In this document: positions 22,104 to 29,969 of the stretch, piece after piece
Layout of the letters: each line of letters opens with the position of its first letter
Position numbering within the stretch: position 1 is the first letter of the stretch
From: a virus
Direction: 5' to 3' (one strand)
Length of the DNA: 32,766 nucleotides
Virus record (IMG/VR): IMGVR_UViG_3300046012_000441
Location: 1-32,766 of that record
Translations under genes and position numbers: made by a program
Notes under the pieces: model-generated
Database searches by the model: none
What the model saw: only the letters and a program-made list of their open reading frames with translations
What the model was told of the DNA's origin: nothing

Positions 22104-22372
22104 GCATCCTCACCCTTTTCGGCTGTCTGGCGCTCGCGGCGCCGGCCGTTGCTGCCGAGCAGTGCGTTCTCCAGGCACCAACCAAAACCTGTGATAAGAG
22201 TTGCCAACGGCATGCATGGAATGATTGTCGGGATCGTGAGAGTGCCGAATTGCACGCTCAGTTGCAGGCTCAGATCCAGGCTTCCAACGACTTGATGGAG
22301 TCGATCGACAACGCCAACGCCCGACACGTCCAGCGCTGCTATCCAGACGGAGGGTGCTACCAAGTCCGCTAA
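22094..22372 (+). CDS. Secreted Cys-rich small protein, 92 aa
   Basis: An ATG inside the end of the HNH gene, preceded by AGAGGAA, opens a protein with a signal peptide (MRISILTLFGCLALAAPAVAA, cleavage near residue 21). The mature part has six Cys (EQC, KTC, KSC, NDC, RCYPDGGC) around a Gln/Ala-rich helix (SAELHAQLQAQIQASNDLMESI). Three disulfides in the periplasm are likely. A terminator follows at once. Secreted small proteins inserted between phage late genes often act as morons, for example in superinfection exclusion. No function can be proven here. Confidence 0.7.
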   Translation: MRISILTLFGCLALAAPAVAAEQCVLQAPTKTCDKSCQRHAWNDCRDRESAELHAQLQAQIQASNDLMESIDNANARHVQRCYPDGGCYQVR

Positions 22373-22398
22373 GTAAAACTCCTTGCGAATACTAGAAA

Positions 22399-22422
22399 CC
22401 CGACTGTAGAGTCGGGCTTCTT
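22399..22422 (+). terminator. Intrinsic terminator after secreted protein gene
   Basis: CCCGACT (22399-22405) and AGTCGGG (22410-22416) form a perfect 7-bp stem with a 4-base loop, followed by CTTCTTC. Together with the terminator at 21348 it brackets the HNH/secreted-protein insert. Confidence 0.85.
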
Positions 22423-22443
22423 CATTTTGGCTCGGAGTAATTC

Positions 22444-22839
22444 ATGTCGGAATCCCTTTCGGATCGGCTCACCGTCAAAGTTGGCGATGAAGATCGTCAA
22501 TTGTTTATGTCGTTTGGTATCTTGAATGCCATCGCTTCGGCGCTGGGAAACAACATCGAGAACGTCGGTATGATCTCGGTCAATCCCGATCTACGCAACG
22601 GCGTCCTTGGAGCGCTCCTCTCAAAGCGAGACGAGAAGGGTGTCATCACCGAGGAGTTCAACTCGTTCGTCACTGAACTCTCGACCGAGGATGGTGAGAA
22701 AATCCTGGAGTGGGCAGGAGACCATGTGCTCGGTTTTTTTATCCGAGCGATGGAGACGCAAGCCCGTCTGGTGGAGAAGAACAAGGAGCGGGTCGCCAAG
22801 TTCGCCTCGACTGCCTCAGCAGCTGGTTCAAAGGCCTAA
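22444..22839 (+). CDS. Tail assembly chaperone (gpG-like), 131 aa
   Basis: This small mostly helical protein directly precedes the tape measure, the place of the gpG-type chaperone. It begins with a beta-like start (DRLTVKVGDEDRQLFMSFGILNAIA) and ends in a Lys/Ala-rich tail. At 22734-22740 the gene contains T-TTT-TTT in the reading phase X-XXY-YYZ, a classical -1 slippery heptamer. A -1 shift gives the longer gpGT-like product ending at 23138. The ribosome binding site CGGAG precedes the ATG. The chaperone keeps the tape measure soluble and recruits tube subunits. Confidence 0.78.
   Translation: MSESLSDRLTVKVGDEDRQLFMSFGILNAIASALGNNIENVGMISVNPDLRNGVLGALLSKRDEKGVITEEFNSFVTELSTEDGEKILEWAGDHVLGFFIRAMETQARLVEKNKERVAKFASTASAAGSKA
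22734..22740 (+). promoter_or_regulatory. Slippery heptamer T-TTT-TTT for -1 frameshift
   Basis: Seven T run from 22734 to 22740. In the gpG frame the codons are GGT-TTT-TTT-ATC, so both tRNAs can move back one base and keep perfect pairing. The only long overlapping frame is the -1 frame, as needed. Confidence 0.65.
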
Positions 22840-23138
22840 GCTTCGAAGAAGCTGTCTGCTGGTCGTTCGACGTCGTACCGAGCGATCTCTGGGTGCTCTT
22901 CTTCACGAGGAGCTACCGAGACTTAAAAACCAAAATAAAACTTAGAATTAGTTTTGAGCAAGTGAAGGTTTCCGCATCATTTCAGGTGCTCGCAGAGATT
23001 TTGTCTTCAGCTTTTGGGGGAAGTGAGAGTAAAACAGAGGCTGGACCAAGTAAAACGACTGACAATCACACGGCCTTCTACCCGAAGAACCGGGCCGAGG
23101 CCCGTGCCATGTTGGGTAGGGTGCTAAATGGCCGGTGA
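22740..23138 (+). CDS. Frameshifted extension of the tail chaperone (gpGT-like)
   Basis: This second frame is -1 relative to the gpG-like gene and has no ribosome binding site or convincing start of its own. Slippage at 22734-22740 would join residues 1-99 of the first product to 132 residues read from the TAT at 22740, giving a 231-residue fusion. The part downstream of the first stop (GLSFEEAVCWSFDVVPSDLWVLFFTRSYRDL) looks protein-like and is the expected T domain. The part between the slip and the first stop looks less natural, so a later, less obvious slip point is possible. It overlaps the tape-measure start by 11 bases. Confidence 0.65.
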   Translation, partial: YPSDGDASPSGGEEQGAGRQVRLDCLSSWFKGLSFEEAVCWSFDVVPSDLWVLFFTRSYRDLKTKIKLRISFEQVKVSASFQVLAEILSSAFGGSESKTEAGPSKTTDNHTAFYPKNRAEARAMLGRVLNGR

Positions 23139-26100
23139 AAACGAGATCATCCTCAGTATTGAGGCACAGCAGGTAAACAGCACCACCTCCGGAATGACGA
23201 GGGGAATTGCTGACTTCGTCAAAGCCGGTAATACCGCTCAGCGAACGATCAATGACATCACCACCGCATATGATCGCCTTAATAAGGCCCTGGTAGCTCT
23301 TGGCGATGATAAGAACTCGAAGTTTATCAGCCAGATCAACCAAGCCCTGGCCGGTAACTTCAGCGAGGCCCAACTCAAACTAAGTGCCGTTAAAGGCCAG
23401 CTCAAGGAGCTGCAGACCCAAGCGTCTCAGGTGATCAGCTCGATCGCCAACGCGCAGAGCCGTGCCTATTCGAACATTGCTAAGGCGGTCCAGGAACAGC
23501 AAGTCCAGGCGTTCCAAAAGAACCAAAACTTTGCGTATGTCTTTGACCAAGACCCAAACAGTCTCAAGCTCCGCATCCAAGCTGAACAGCGTGCGATCAA
23601 CGAATCTGTGGTTCAGGGTGGCGCACCATCTGCTGATGCTGTTGCACGACTGAAACGGATTGAGGATCAACTCAAGAAGGTCACAGCCGCTCGAGAGATG
23701 GACTTAGCTGTCCAGGAGAAGGGCAACGCTGCTTATCGTCTCACCCCGACGGTTGTGGGACCTTCACAGTCTCTTAGTCAAAGTCCAGAAAACCAACAGG
23801 CCCGAGCACAGTCCGCGAACGCTAATACGCTCGCTCGGTTCAACCTAAATGGTGGTGCCGACTTCATCAAAGTGCAAGGCACCATCCTCGCGAACTATGC
23901 CTTGATGAATGCCGCGTTCTCGACGCTGCGCAATAGTTTTAATTTCGTCGTCGACTATCAGACCGCCCTGAAGCAGTTGCAGGCGATCGTCGGCGCCACC
24001 GATGAAGAGGTTGCTGGCCTCTCACAGCGTTTCGTCGAGGTATCGAACAATTCGAAGTTCTCAGCTTCTGAGATTGCCCAGGCCGCAACGGTCATGGGGC
24101 AGGCGGGTCTGTCCTCTGACCAAATCAAGGACACGATCGCCGACGTCATCAAGCTTGCCACCGCGACTGGAACCGACCTGAAGACTGCGGTGGATCTCGC
24201 AACGACGGCAATGAACGTCTTCAATGTTCGATCCCAAGAGATGGGCAACTTTTCCAACATCGTGTCCGCATCGTTGAACGAGAGCAAGCTCGACGCTGAG
24301 AAGCTGTCGACCGCACTCCAATATGTGGGTAACGTGGCCGCTGACTCGGGTGTGTCGTTCAGCGAAGTTGCAACCGGTCTTGCTGCGATGTCAAACGCTG
24401 GTATCAAGTCGGGTTCGACGTTAGGCACTGGTCTTCGTCAAATCATCGAAGCGATGGTCAATCCTTCGACGAAGTTCAAGGAGACATTGGCATCGCTTGG
24501 TCTTACGATGTCGGATGTCGATATTCAATCGGAAGGTTTGTTTGGTGCGTTGCGAAATCTGCGAGACGCGGGTTTCACGGCAGCTGACGGTCTTCGCGAT
24601 TTCGGCGTTCGCGGCGGCGGTGCAATCGCCTCTCTCATCAACGAGGCCGGTGATCTCACCACCTTGCAACACACGCTGGAAACGACCGGCGACGCGGCGA
24701 AGGCGAACGCCACGCAGATGGATACGGTTGAGGCTCAAGCAAAGCGGGTGGCGTCCGCTGCTGGTGCTCTGGCTGTGTCGGTTAGTGGTCCATTGCTCAC
24801 GGCCCTTAAGGATGCCTTGAATGTTTTCGCCGATTTGCTTGGTGATCTGCAAGGCTTCAACGGTGTCCTAGGGGTCGTTACGACGACGATCGCGGGAGTT
24901 GCGGCTGTGGCCGTTGCCAAGTGGGTGGCAGGGCTCGCAGCCGGGCTTCTCGGCATCAAGAGCTTTGGCGCTGGTCTGACGTCGCTGACCACGGCTTTCT
25001 CTGAGGCAACGACGGTCGGTGAAGGCTTCATGGCCGTTGTGGGCACGCTTGGTAAAGCAAACATCTTCATCGCATTGGCATCAGCGGTGCTCGTTGTCGC
25101 GCAGAATTTCAACCTGTTCCAGAGCAATGCCGCTGCTCTCCAGGAACAGATGGATAAGTTGCAGACATCGTTCAACGAGACGAAAGGTCGGGTCGACAAT
25201 TATCAGACGGCGATCACTGCGATTGGCGGCGAGATTGAGAACCTAACGAACCGTCATGATCGCCTTGCCAGTCACAGCGACGAGCTGGGCAACGTGATCG
25301 AGGACTTGAATAAGAAGTTTCGGGATCTTGGGTTCTACGTCGATGCGAGTAGCACAAGCGTCGACACCTTGATCTCGAAGATGGAGGGACTTCGTCAGGC
25401 CCAGCTCAACGAGATGGCGGTTGCAAACACGCAGCAACAGTCGTTGCTGAAGAGCCAGATCGATACTGCACAACAGCAGACGAACGGGCTTTTCGGCCCG
25501 AATGGAAACAACGCATTCCTAGGCCGAGCTGGTGTCTTCAAACAAGTAAACTATGCCCAGGTCAATGGGGTACCGGACGCCACCACGAACGCACTGCAAA
25601 GTGCTGCGGACCTCTTCAATGGACCGGCACCACAGACCGACCAGGAAATCAGCGCCTTCAACGCCAAACTGGCAGCGAAGACGAAAGAATTGACCGATCT
25701 CCAAGAGAAGCTTCGTGCCTCGTTGGGTGATGCTTCGACACAAGCCCGTAACGATATCACTGCCGTACTCACTGCGCTGAGTGACGCATCGAAGAAGATC
25801 AACGACAAGGTGGGGCTCGAAAGCAAATTGACGTCCATTGGTGGACAGGGCAATGCTATTACAGCTGCAACGTCACCTTTGGGTCAGGACCTACAGAAGC
25901 TCCGTGACAGTATCTCAACCCAACTCTCGGGTATTGAGGGCAAGTACAATGGCGCTGGTGGAAACGCTAATGAGCAAGCTCAGCGGCAGCATGCTGCCAA
26001 CCTCGCACAGCTCTATCAGGATGCGTCCAACCAATACGCAGCAGTACTATCGTTCGTCGACGGGAAGACGCTGAGTGATCTTAAGAATGCTGGAGTCACT

Positions 26101-27762
26101 GGTGATGTCGACAAGACCCTAGCCGATATCAAACAACGGGCGCAGTCGTCCGGTATCGACGTCAACAAGCTTGATGAGATCCAGCTCAATGCTCAGAAGA
26201 AGGCTGTTGAGGCGCGGATCGCGCAGCTGAATAGTCAGGTCAACAACAAGACTCCGATCGACACGATCGAGGCGATCCCCGATCAACTTGACACTGCATA
26301 CACCCAACTGGCGTTCATCCAGAAGCAGCTCAACGGTATCAAACAGAAGAACACTCCAGTCAATGGACCTAACGATTCGACCGTCCAAGCTGGTCTGGAT
26401 GAAGTCCAAGCGATCATGGACCGCAACAAGCAAGATACGGATAAGGTGCATTCGTATCTCGACGAAGCGAATAAAGCTGTAGCGGAAGTCGGCGATCGTG
26501 TCGGTAACGATATGACCCGTCAGTTGAAGCAATTCAGTGCGGGTATCAAAGCGATCAACGACAACTTTAAGAATGCAAACGATGCGATCAAACAACCGCT
26601 AAAGGATCAGCAGGCGCTTGTTGCTGGGATGAAGCTTCAGTTCAACGGTAACGCCAACAAGTACAGCGACGTCCAGGTAACGCAGGAGAAGAATAAGCAG
26701 GAGGCTCTCCAGGCTGAGCAGGACTACGCCCTTCGGGACGAGCTGAACAAACAAATTGCGTTGATCACTCAGCAACAAGCGGCCATTGCTGAGACCATTG
26801 CGAAGCTTGAGGTGAGCAAGGTTTCTGATCGTGCTGCAGCGCTGGATACGAATTCCACTCAGGATGACCGCACCAGAGCGGATGCTCGGTTCAAGAAAGA
26901 TCAAACGGATCAAACGAGTGCGCTCGGACAGCAGGCCACGCTACAGAAGCAACTCGCTGATCTTGATCAACAGCGTTCCGATCTCAATGAGAAGATCACC
27001 AATGAGTATGAGAGCCAGCTAGAGCCGCTGTCGATCAGCAAGGGCTTCATGGAGGCCTTGAACCAGTATGGTCAAGAAACCGGTAACCTGAAGACGCAGA
27101 ACGCTAAGCTCATCGACAGCTTCAAAGGCCTGTTCAGCTCTATCCAGAGCAGCATGTCCACCTTCGTTCAGGACATCACGAGTGGTAACAAGTCTGTAGG
27201 TCAGTCCTTCAAGGATCTTGCCACATCAATTCTTCAATCGATGGCGAAGCTCGCAGCTGATCAGTTCGCGAGCCAACTATTCAAGCTTGGTATGAGTGCG
27301 CTGCTGAGTTTAGGCACGAGTAGTGCGGGACCCACAGGAGCCAGCAACGACGCCGGTGTTGGTGACTTCAGCGGCGGCGGGGTACAGACCGCACGTATGG
27401 GTGGTCAGGTTCTTCGACGCGCTGGTGGTGGCGGTATCCCGACCCGGGATAGTGTCAACGTCCTCGCCATGCCCGGTGAATTCATGGTTCAAAAGAGTGC
27501 TGTTGACGCCGTGGGCACGGACTTCATGGATAAGCTCAATTCGATCTCGCATGGTGGCAAAGTTCCGACGCTATCGAACCCGATGATGGCTGCGAACCAG
27601 AACCAGACTAAAGGCGAGCCGACTGTCATCAACGTCTGGATGATCCCACAAACTCAGGTGCCCGTGCCCGGTCCCAAAGATATCGTGGCTCATGTTGCTG
27701 ATGACATGGCTAAGGGCGGTGTGACCAAGCGGCTCGTCAAGCAGATCGTGACAGGTGGCTAA
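23128..27762 (+). CDS. Tail tape measure protein, 1544 aa
   Basis: This is the longest gene of the window. The region about 270-540 (YQTALKQLQAIVGAT...NSKFSASEIAQAATVMGQAGLS...ATGLAAMSNAGIKSGSTLGTGLRQ) matches the conserved core of TP901-type tape measures. Hydrophobic segments follow at about 578-612 and 643-660. From about 680 to 1420 the protein is long coiled coil and helix rich in Gln, Asn and Asp. The C-terminus is Gly-rich (GGGVQTARMGGQVLRRAGGGG, split around residue 1420). Length scales with tail length; about 0.15 nm per residue would give a tail near 230 nm. It starts in an overlap with the chaperone extension. Confidence 0.92.
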   Translation: MAGENEIILSIEAQQVNSTTSGMTRGIADFVKAGNTAQRTINDITTAYDRLNKALVALGDDKNSKFISQINQALAGNFSEAQLKLSAVKGQLKELQTQASQVISSIANAQSRAYSNIAKAVQEQQVQAFQKNQNFAYVFDQDPNSLKLRIQAEQRAINESVVQGGAPSADAVARLKRIEDQLKKVTAAREMDLAVQEKGNAAYRLTPTVVGPSQSLSQSPENQQARAQSANANTLARFNLNGGADFIKVQGTILANYALMNAAFSTLRNSFNFVVDYQTALKQLQAIVGATDEEVAGLSQRFVEVSNNSKFSASEIAQAATVMGQAGLSSDQIKDTIADVIKLATATGTDLKTAVDLATTAMNVFNVRSQEMGNFSNIVSASLNESKLDAEKLSTALQYVGNVAADSGVSFSEVATGLAAMSNAGIKSGSTLGTGLRQIIEAMVNPSTKFKETLASLGLTMSDVDIQSEGLFGALRNLRDAGFTAADGLRDFGVRGGGAIASLINEAGDLTTLQHTLETTGDAAKANATQMDTVEAQAKRVASAAGALAVSVSGPLLTALKDALNVFADLLGDLQGFNGVLGVVTTTIAGVAAVAVAKWVAGLAAGLLGIKSFGAGLTSLTTAFSEATTVGEGFMAVVGTLGKANIFIALASAVLVVAQNFNLFQSNAAALQEQMDKLQTSFNETKGRVDNYQTAITAIGGEIENLTNRHDRLASHSDELGNVIEDLNKKFRDLGFYVDASSTSVDTLISKMEGLRQAQLNEMAVANTQQQSLLKSQIDTAQQQTNGLFGPNGNNAFLGRAGVFKQVNYAQVNGVPDATTNALQSAADLFNGPAPQTDQEISAFNAKLAAKTKELTDLQEKLRASLGDASTQARNDITAVLTALSDASKKINDKVGLESKLTSIGGQGNAITAATSPLGQDLQKLRDSISTQLSGIEGKYNGAGGNANEQAQRQHAANLAQLYQDASNQYAAVLSFVDGKTLSDLKNAGVTGDVDKTLADIKQRAQSSGIDVNKLDEIQLNAQKKAVEARIAQLNSQVNNKTPIDTIEAIPDQLDTAYTQLAFIQKQLNGIKQKNTPVNGPNDSTVQAGLDEVQAIMDRNKQDTDKVHSYLDEANKAVAEVGDRVGNDMTRQLKQFSAGIKAINDNFKNANDAIKQPLKDQQALVAGMKLQFNGNANKYSDVQVTQEKNKQEALQAEQDYALRDELNKQIALITQQQAAIAETIAKLEVSKVSDRAAALDTNSTQDDRTRADARFKKDQTDQTSALGQQATLQKQLADLDQQRSDLNEKITNEYESQLEPLSISKGFMEALNQYGQETGNLKTQNAKLIDSFKGLFSSIQSSMSTFVQDITSGNKSVGQSFKDLATSILQSMAKLAADQFASQLFKLGMSALLSLGTSSAGPTGASNDAGVGDFSGGGVQTARMGGQVLRRAGGGGIPTRDSVNVLAMPGEFMVQKSAVDAVGTDFMDKLNSISHGGKVPTLSNPMMAANQNQTKGEPTVINVWMIPQTQVPVPGPKDIVAHVADDMAKGGVTKRLVKQIVTGG

Positions 27763-28145
27763 TGGATACTTTCTCTTTTCCTTTTCATCGCGTCTCGCAC
27801 GAGTGGCCGCAGAACAGCACACAGGTCGCTTTCGGCGGTGGTTACCTTTGGGCGTCCGAACCGAACGCACCGGCGCAGCGCAAGTTCACTCTCAAGATGG
27901 GTGGCATGCAGTGGTTCGTTGATGATGAGGGGGCACCTGACAAAGATACAGCGCCGGATCGTAATCTTGGTTTGCTGGATGACTTCTATGCTGTGCATCA
28001 GTTGTGGCAGTCGTTCGTTTATCCACATCCGTACTATGGGAACATAACCGTCAAGTTCCAATCACCGTTGAAACTTCCCGACCCGATGGCAGGTGGTGGT
28101 GGTGTTGTCCCTGAATTCGATATCACGTTTATCGAGCAGCCATGA
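27762..28145 (+). CDS. Minor tail protein, gpM-like
   Basis: This 127-residue protein begins in a TAATG overlap with the tape measure. It fits the lambda gpM family: an N-terminal strand with FGGGY (24-28), a central acidic helix (DDFYAVHQLWQSFVYPHPYYGNITVKF) whose F-x-P-Y part binds the tail tip, and a C-terminal strand ending EFDITFIEQ as in gpM (EFSAEFEQV). Gene order (tape measure, M, L, K-type, I, J) supports it. gpM joins the tail tube to the tip complex. Its stop overlaps the L start (ATGA). Confidence 0.82.
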   Translation: MDTFSFPFHRVSHEWPQNSTQVAFGGGYLWASEPNAPAQRKFTLKMGGMQWFVDDEGAPDKDTAPDRNLGLLDDFYAVHQLWQSFVYPHPYYGNITVKFQSPLKLPDPMAGGGGVVPEFDITFIEQP

Positions 28146-28627
28146 GCGATCCGATTGAACAAATCAACGACGCCCATCAGCTCGAAGCAAAAGGCCTCGT
28201 CATCCTCTACGAGATCTGGCTTCGTTCGGGGGCGAAGCTCTATCTCAAGAACAGCAACAACGTCACTTGGCAAGGGAAAAATTACGAAGGTACTGCGATC
28301 AATATCAGTGGCATCACCCGCAACACGGATGGCAGCGCCTCCCGGCCGCAGCTCCAGGTCGTGAACCCTGCGGGTGTCTTCAACCCTCTCATCCGGGACG
28401 GCGAATTGAACCGTGCGCAGGTCTACATGATCCAGGTGCTGAAGCAGCACATCGAGGCCGACATGGCGATCTATCGCAGGTGGGTGTGGACCATCACACG
28501 AGTGATGAGTTTGATCGCCGATAAGGGCATCAACTTTGAGCTGCGCACGCTTACCGATGGGTCGAACTTCGTCGTGCCGGCGAGACAGTACATCCCCCCG
28601 AAGTTTCCATTCGTGAGCCTCCAATGA
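28142..28627 (+). CDS. Minor tail protein, gpL-like (short form)
   Basis: The segment RPQLQVVNPAGVFNPLIRDGELNRAQV (about 68-93) and the N-terminal ILYEIWLRSGAKLYL...WQGKNYEGTAI match the lambda gpL family. The protein has 161 residues, about 70 less than lambda gpL, and contains no Cys. The C-terminal iron-sulfur domain of lambda gpL is therefore missing; the end RQYIPPKFPFVSLQ stops where the Cys-bearing part would begin. It connects the tail tube and tip. Starts and stops overlap neighbours by ATGA. Confidence 0.82.
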   Translation: MSDPIEQINDAHQLEAKGLVILYEIWLRSGAKLYLKNSNNVTWQGKNYEGTAINISGITRNTDGSASRPQLQVVNPAGVFNPLIRDGELNRAQVYMIQVLKQHIEADMAIYRRWVWTITRVMSLIADKGINFELRTLTDGSNFVVPARQYIPPKFPFVSLQ

Positions 28628-29100
28628 AGTATCACCATCTTCTGGGTAAGCCGTTCCAGCACGGTGTCCAGGACTGCTTCACCCTGGTGCGGGATTTCTA
28701 CTTCGACAACTATGGGATCGAGCTGACCAACTACGCCCGCCCAGACAACTGGTGGCACCAGGGGCTGTCTCTGTACCGGGATGCCATCACTCCGGAGGGT
28801 TTCGAGGTCCTCCCGAAGAACGTAAGGCTGCTGCGCCCTGGTGACGGCATCCTAATGGCAATCTTAGCGACTGAGCCAAACCACGCTGCGATCTATATCG
28901 GCAACGGCAAGATGATCCATCACCCGTTTGGGAAGCTCTCGACGATCGACGGCTTGGATGTCAGGTGGCAGACCAGGGTCACCAACTACCTGCGTCACAC
29001 CAAGGTGCCACACGACCAGGGGGTCGAGAGATTTGACCTGCTCAACGACCCGCGCGTGAGAGGGGTGCTGAACTACCATGCAAGCCGCAAAGCTGGTTGA
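28624..29100 (+). CDS. NlpC/P60 cell-wall peptidase (tail tip)
   Basis: The sequence HGVQDCFTLVRDFY carries the catalytic Cys (C18) in the NlpC/P60 context, and NHAAIYIGNGKMIHH (86-100) carries the catalytic His (H87) and third polar site. It corresponds to the C-terminal peptidase domain of lambda gpK, made here as a separate 158-residue protein. It probably cuts peptidoglycan cross-links during DNA entry. Start overlaps L (ATGA), and the stop overlaps the next gene by 23 bases. Confidence 0.9.
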   Translation: MKYHHLLGKPFQHGVQDCFTLVRDFYFDNYGIELTNYARPDNWWHQGLSLYRDAITPEGFEVLPKNVRLLRPGDGILMAILATEPNHAAIYIGNGKMIHHPFGKLSTIDGLDVRWQTRVTNYLRHTKVPHDQGVERFDLLNDPRVRGVLNYHASRKAG

Positions 29101-29428
29101 TTACTACGCGAGTGAAGGTAAAGAGCGTGTTGGATTCATTATGACTGATGGGTCCATAATAGAGGTTGAGAATATCTCGCCTTCACCGTACGTTAGCGCC
29201 AGTGTTAATGAGGCCTTTTTAGTTGAGAACGAGGATCGATTACTAGCGTCGTGGCATACCCACCCGGGGGCTACCTCGCAGTTGTCGGCCGACGACTATC
29301 AAGCGTTCACAAACTGGCCGGATTTGAAGCACTACGTCGTTGGTAACGACGGTGTCTCGGAATATGTCGTTCGCGAAGGTCATGTCGTCTATGCGAATGA
29401 AGATCGTTCTTCACGGAGCCCTACGTAA
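29078..29428 (+). CDS. JAB/MPN metallopeptidase (gpK N-terminal equivalent)
   Basis: The JAMM zinc motif is visible: WHTHPGATSQLSADD gives His60, His62, Ser70 and Asp73, with an upstream Glu supplied from IIEVENI (about residues 27-33). It matches the N-terminal JAB domain of lambda gpK as a separate 116-residue protein. In lambda the JAB domain precedes NlpC/P60 in one chain; here the order of genes is reversed. It starts within the NlpC gene and is followed by the I-like gene, which overlaps its 3' end. Confidence 0.88.
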   Translation: MQAAKLVDYYASEGKERVGFIMTDGSIIEVENISPSPYVSASVNEAFLVENEDRLLASWHTHPGATSQLSADDYQAFTNWPDLKHYVVGNDGVSEYVVREGHVVYANEDRSSRSPT

Positions 29429-29969
29429 GCTCCAGGAACAACCGGTCGAAATAGAAGCAAAGACGCCCCTTGAGGCGCTAAAGATTTACTTCACACAGGC
29501 GAAGCAGTTCCGTCGCCCCCCAGGCCAACGCCCGTGGCGGGTGAAGGTCGTCGGTTACACTGACGCGGCACTGGATCTCCCGGTCAATGACAATGAGCTT
29601 CACGTCGTGCCCGACTTCAACGTCGGCAAAGACGCAATGGGTTTTATTGAAATTGTCGTTGGTGCTGTCATCATCGCAGCCGCCATCATCATCAGCGGTG
29701 GTACGCTAACACCGCTGGCCTACATGTTCATTGGTCTCGGTGCCAGCTTGGCCCTCGGTGGCTTGATGCAGCTCATCAGCCCCGCACCGACTGCCACCAA
29801 GATCGGAGTGGACTCGAATGCTACTGGTGACCCAGCGGCGTCCAAGTACCTAGGCTCGCCGAAGAACACCGTTGCGATCGGCACTCGCATCTCGATCCTT
29901 GTCGGCCGGTACAAGGGAGCAGGTCAATATCTCTCCTTCGACATCGAGGCCGTCGATGTCGCAACGTAA
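29391..29969 (+). CDS. Tail assembly protein, gpI-like
   Basis: An N-terminal ubiquitin-like part (MKIVLHGALRKLQEQPVEIEAKTPLEALKIYF) is followed by LHVVPDFNVGKDAMGFIEIVVGAVIIAAAIIISGGTL, which matches the lambda gpI pattern of HIVP then a small Gly/Ala-rich hydrophobic stretch that resembles a membrane segment. It helps assemble the tip with J and K and is usually absent from the finished virion. The start lies inside the end of the JAB gene; ATG 29391 is chosen, with 29397 and 29382 also possible. Confidence 0.82.
   Translation: MRMKIVLHGALRKLQEQPVEIEAKTPLEALKIYFTQAKQFRRPPGQRPWRVKVVGYTDAALDLPVNDNELHVVPDFNVGKDAMGFIEIVVGAVIIAAAIIISGGTLTPLAYMFIGLGASLALGGLMQLISPAPTATKIGVDSNATGDPAASKYLGSPKNTVAIGTRISILVGRYKGAGQYLSFDIEAVDVAT

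Noticed and set aside
22800-22839. A slippery site close to the end of the gpG-like gene
   Set aside because: The sequence around GGT-TCA-AAG-GCC does not fit X-XXY-YYZ; the T run further upstream is the only clean heptamer found.
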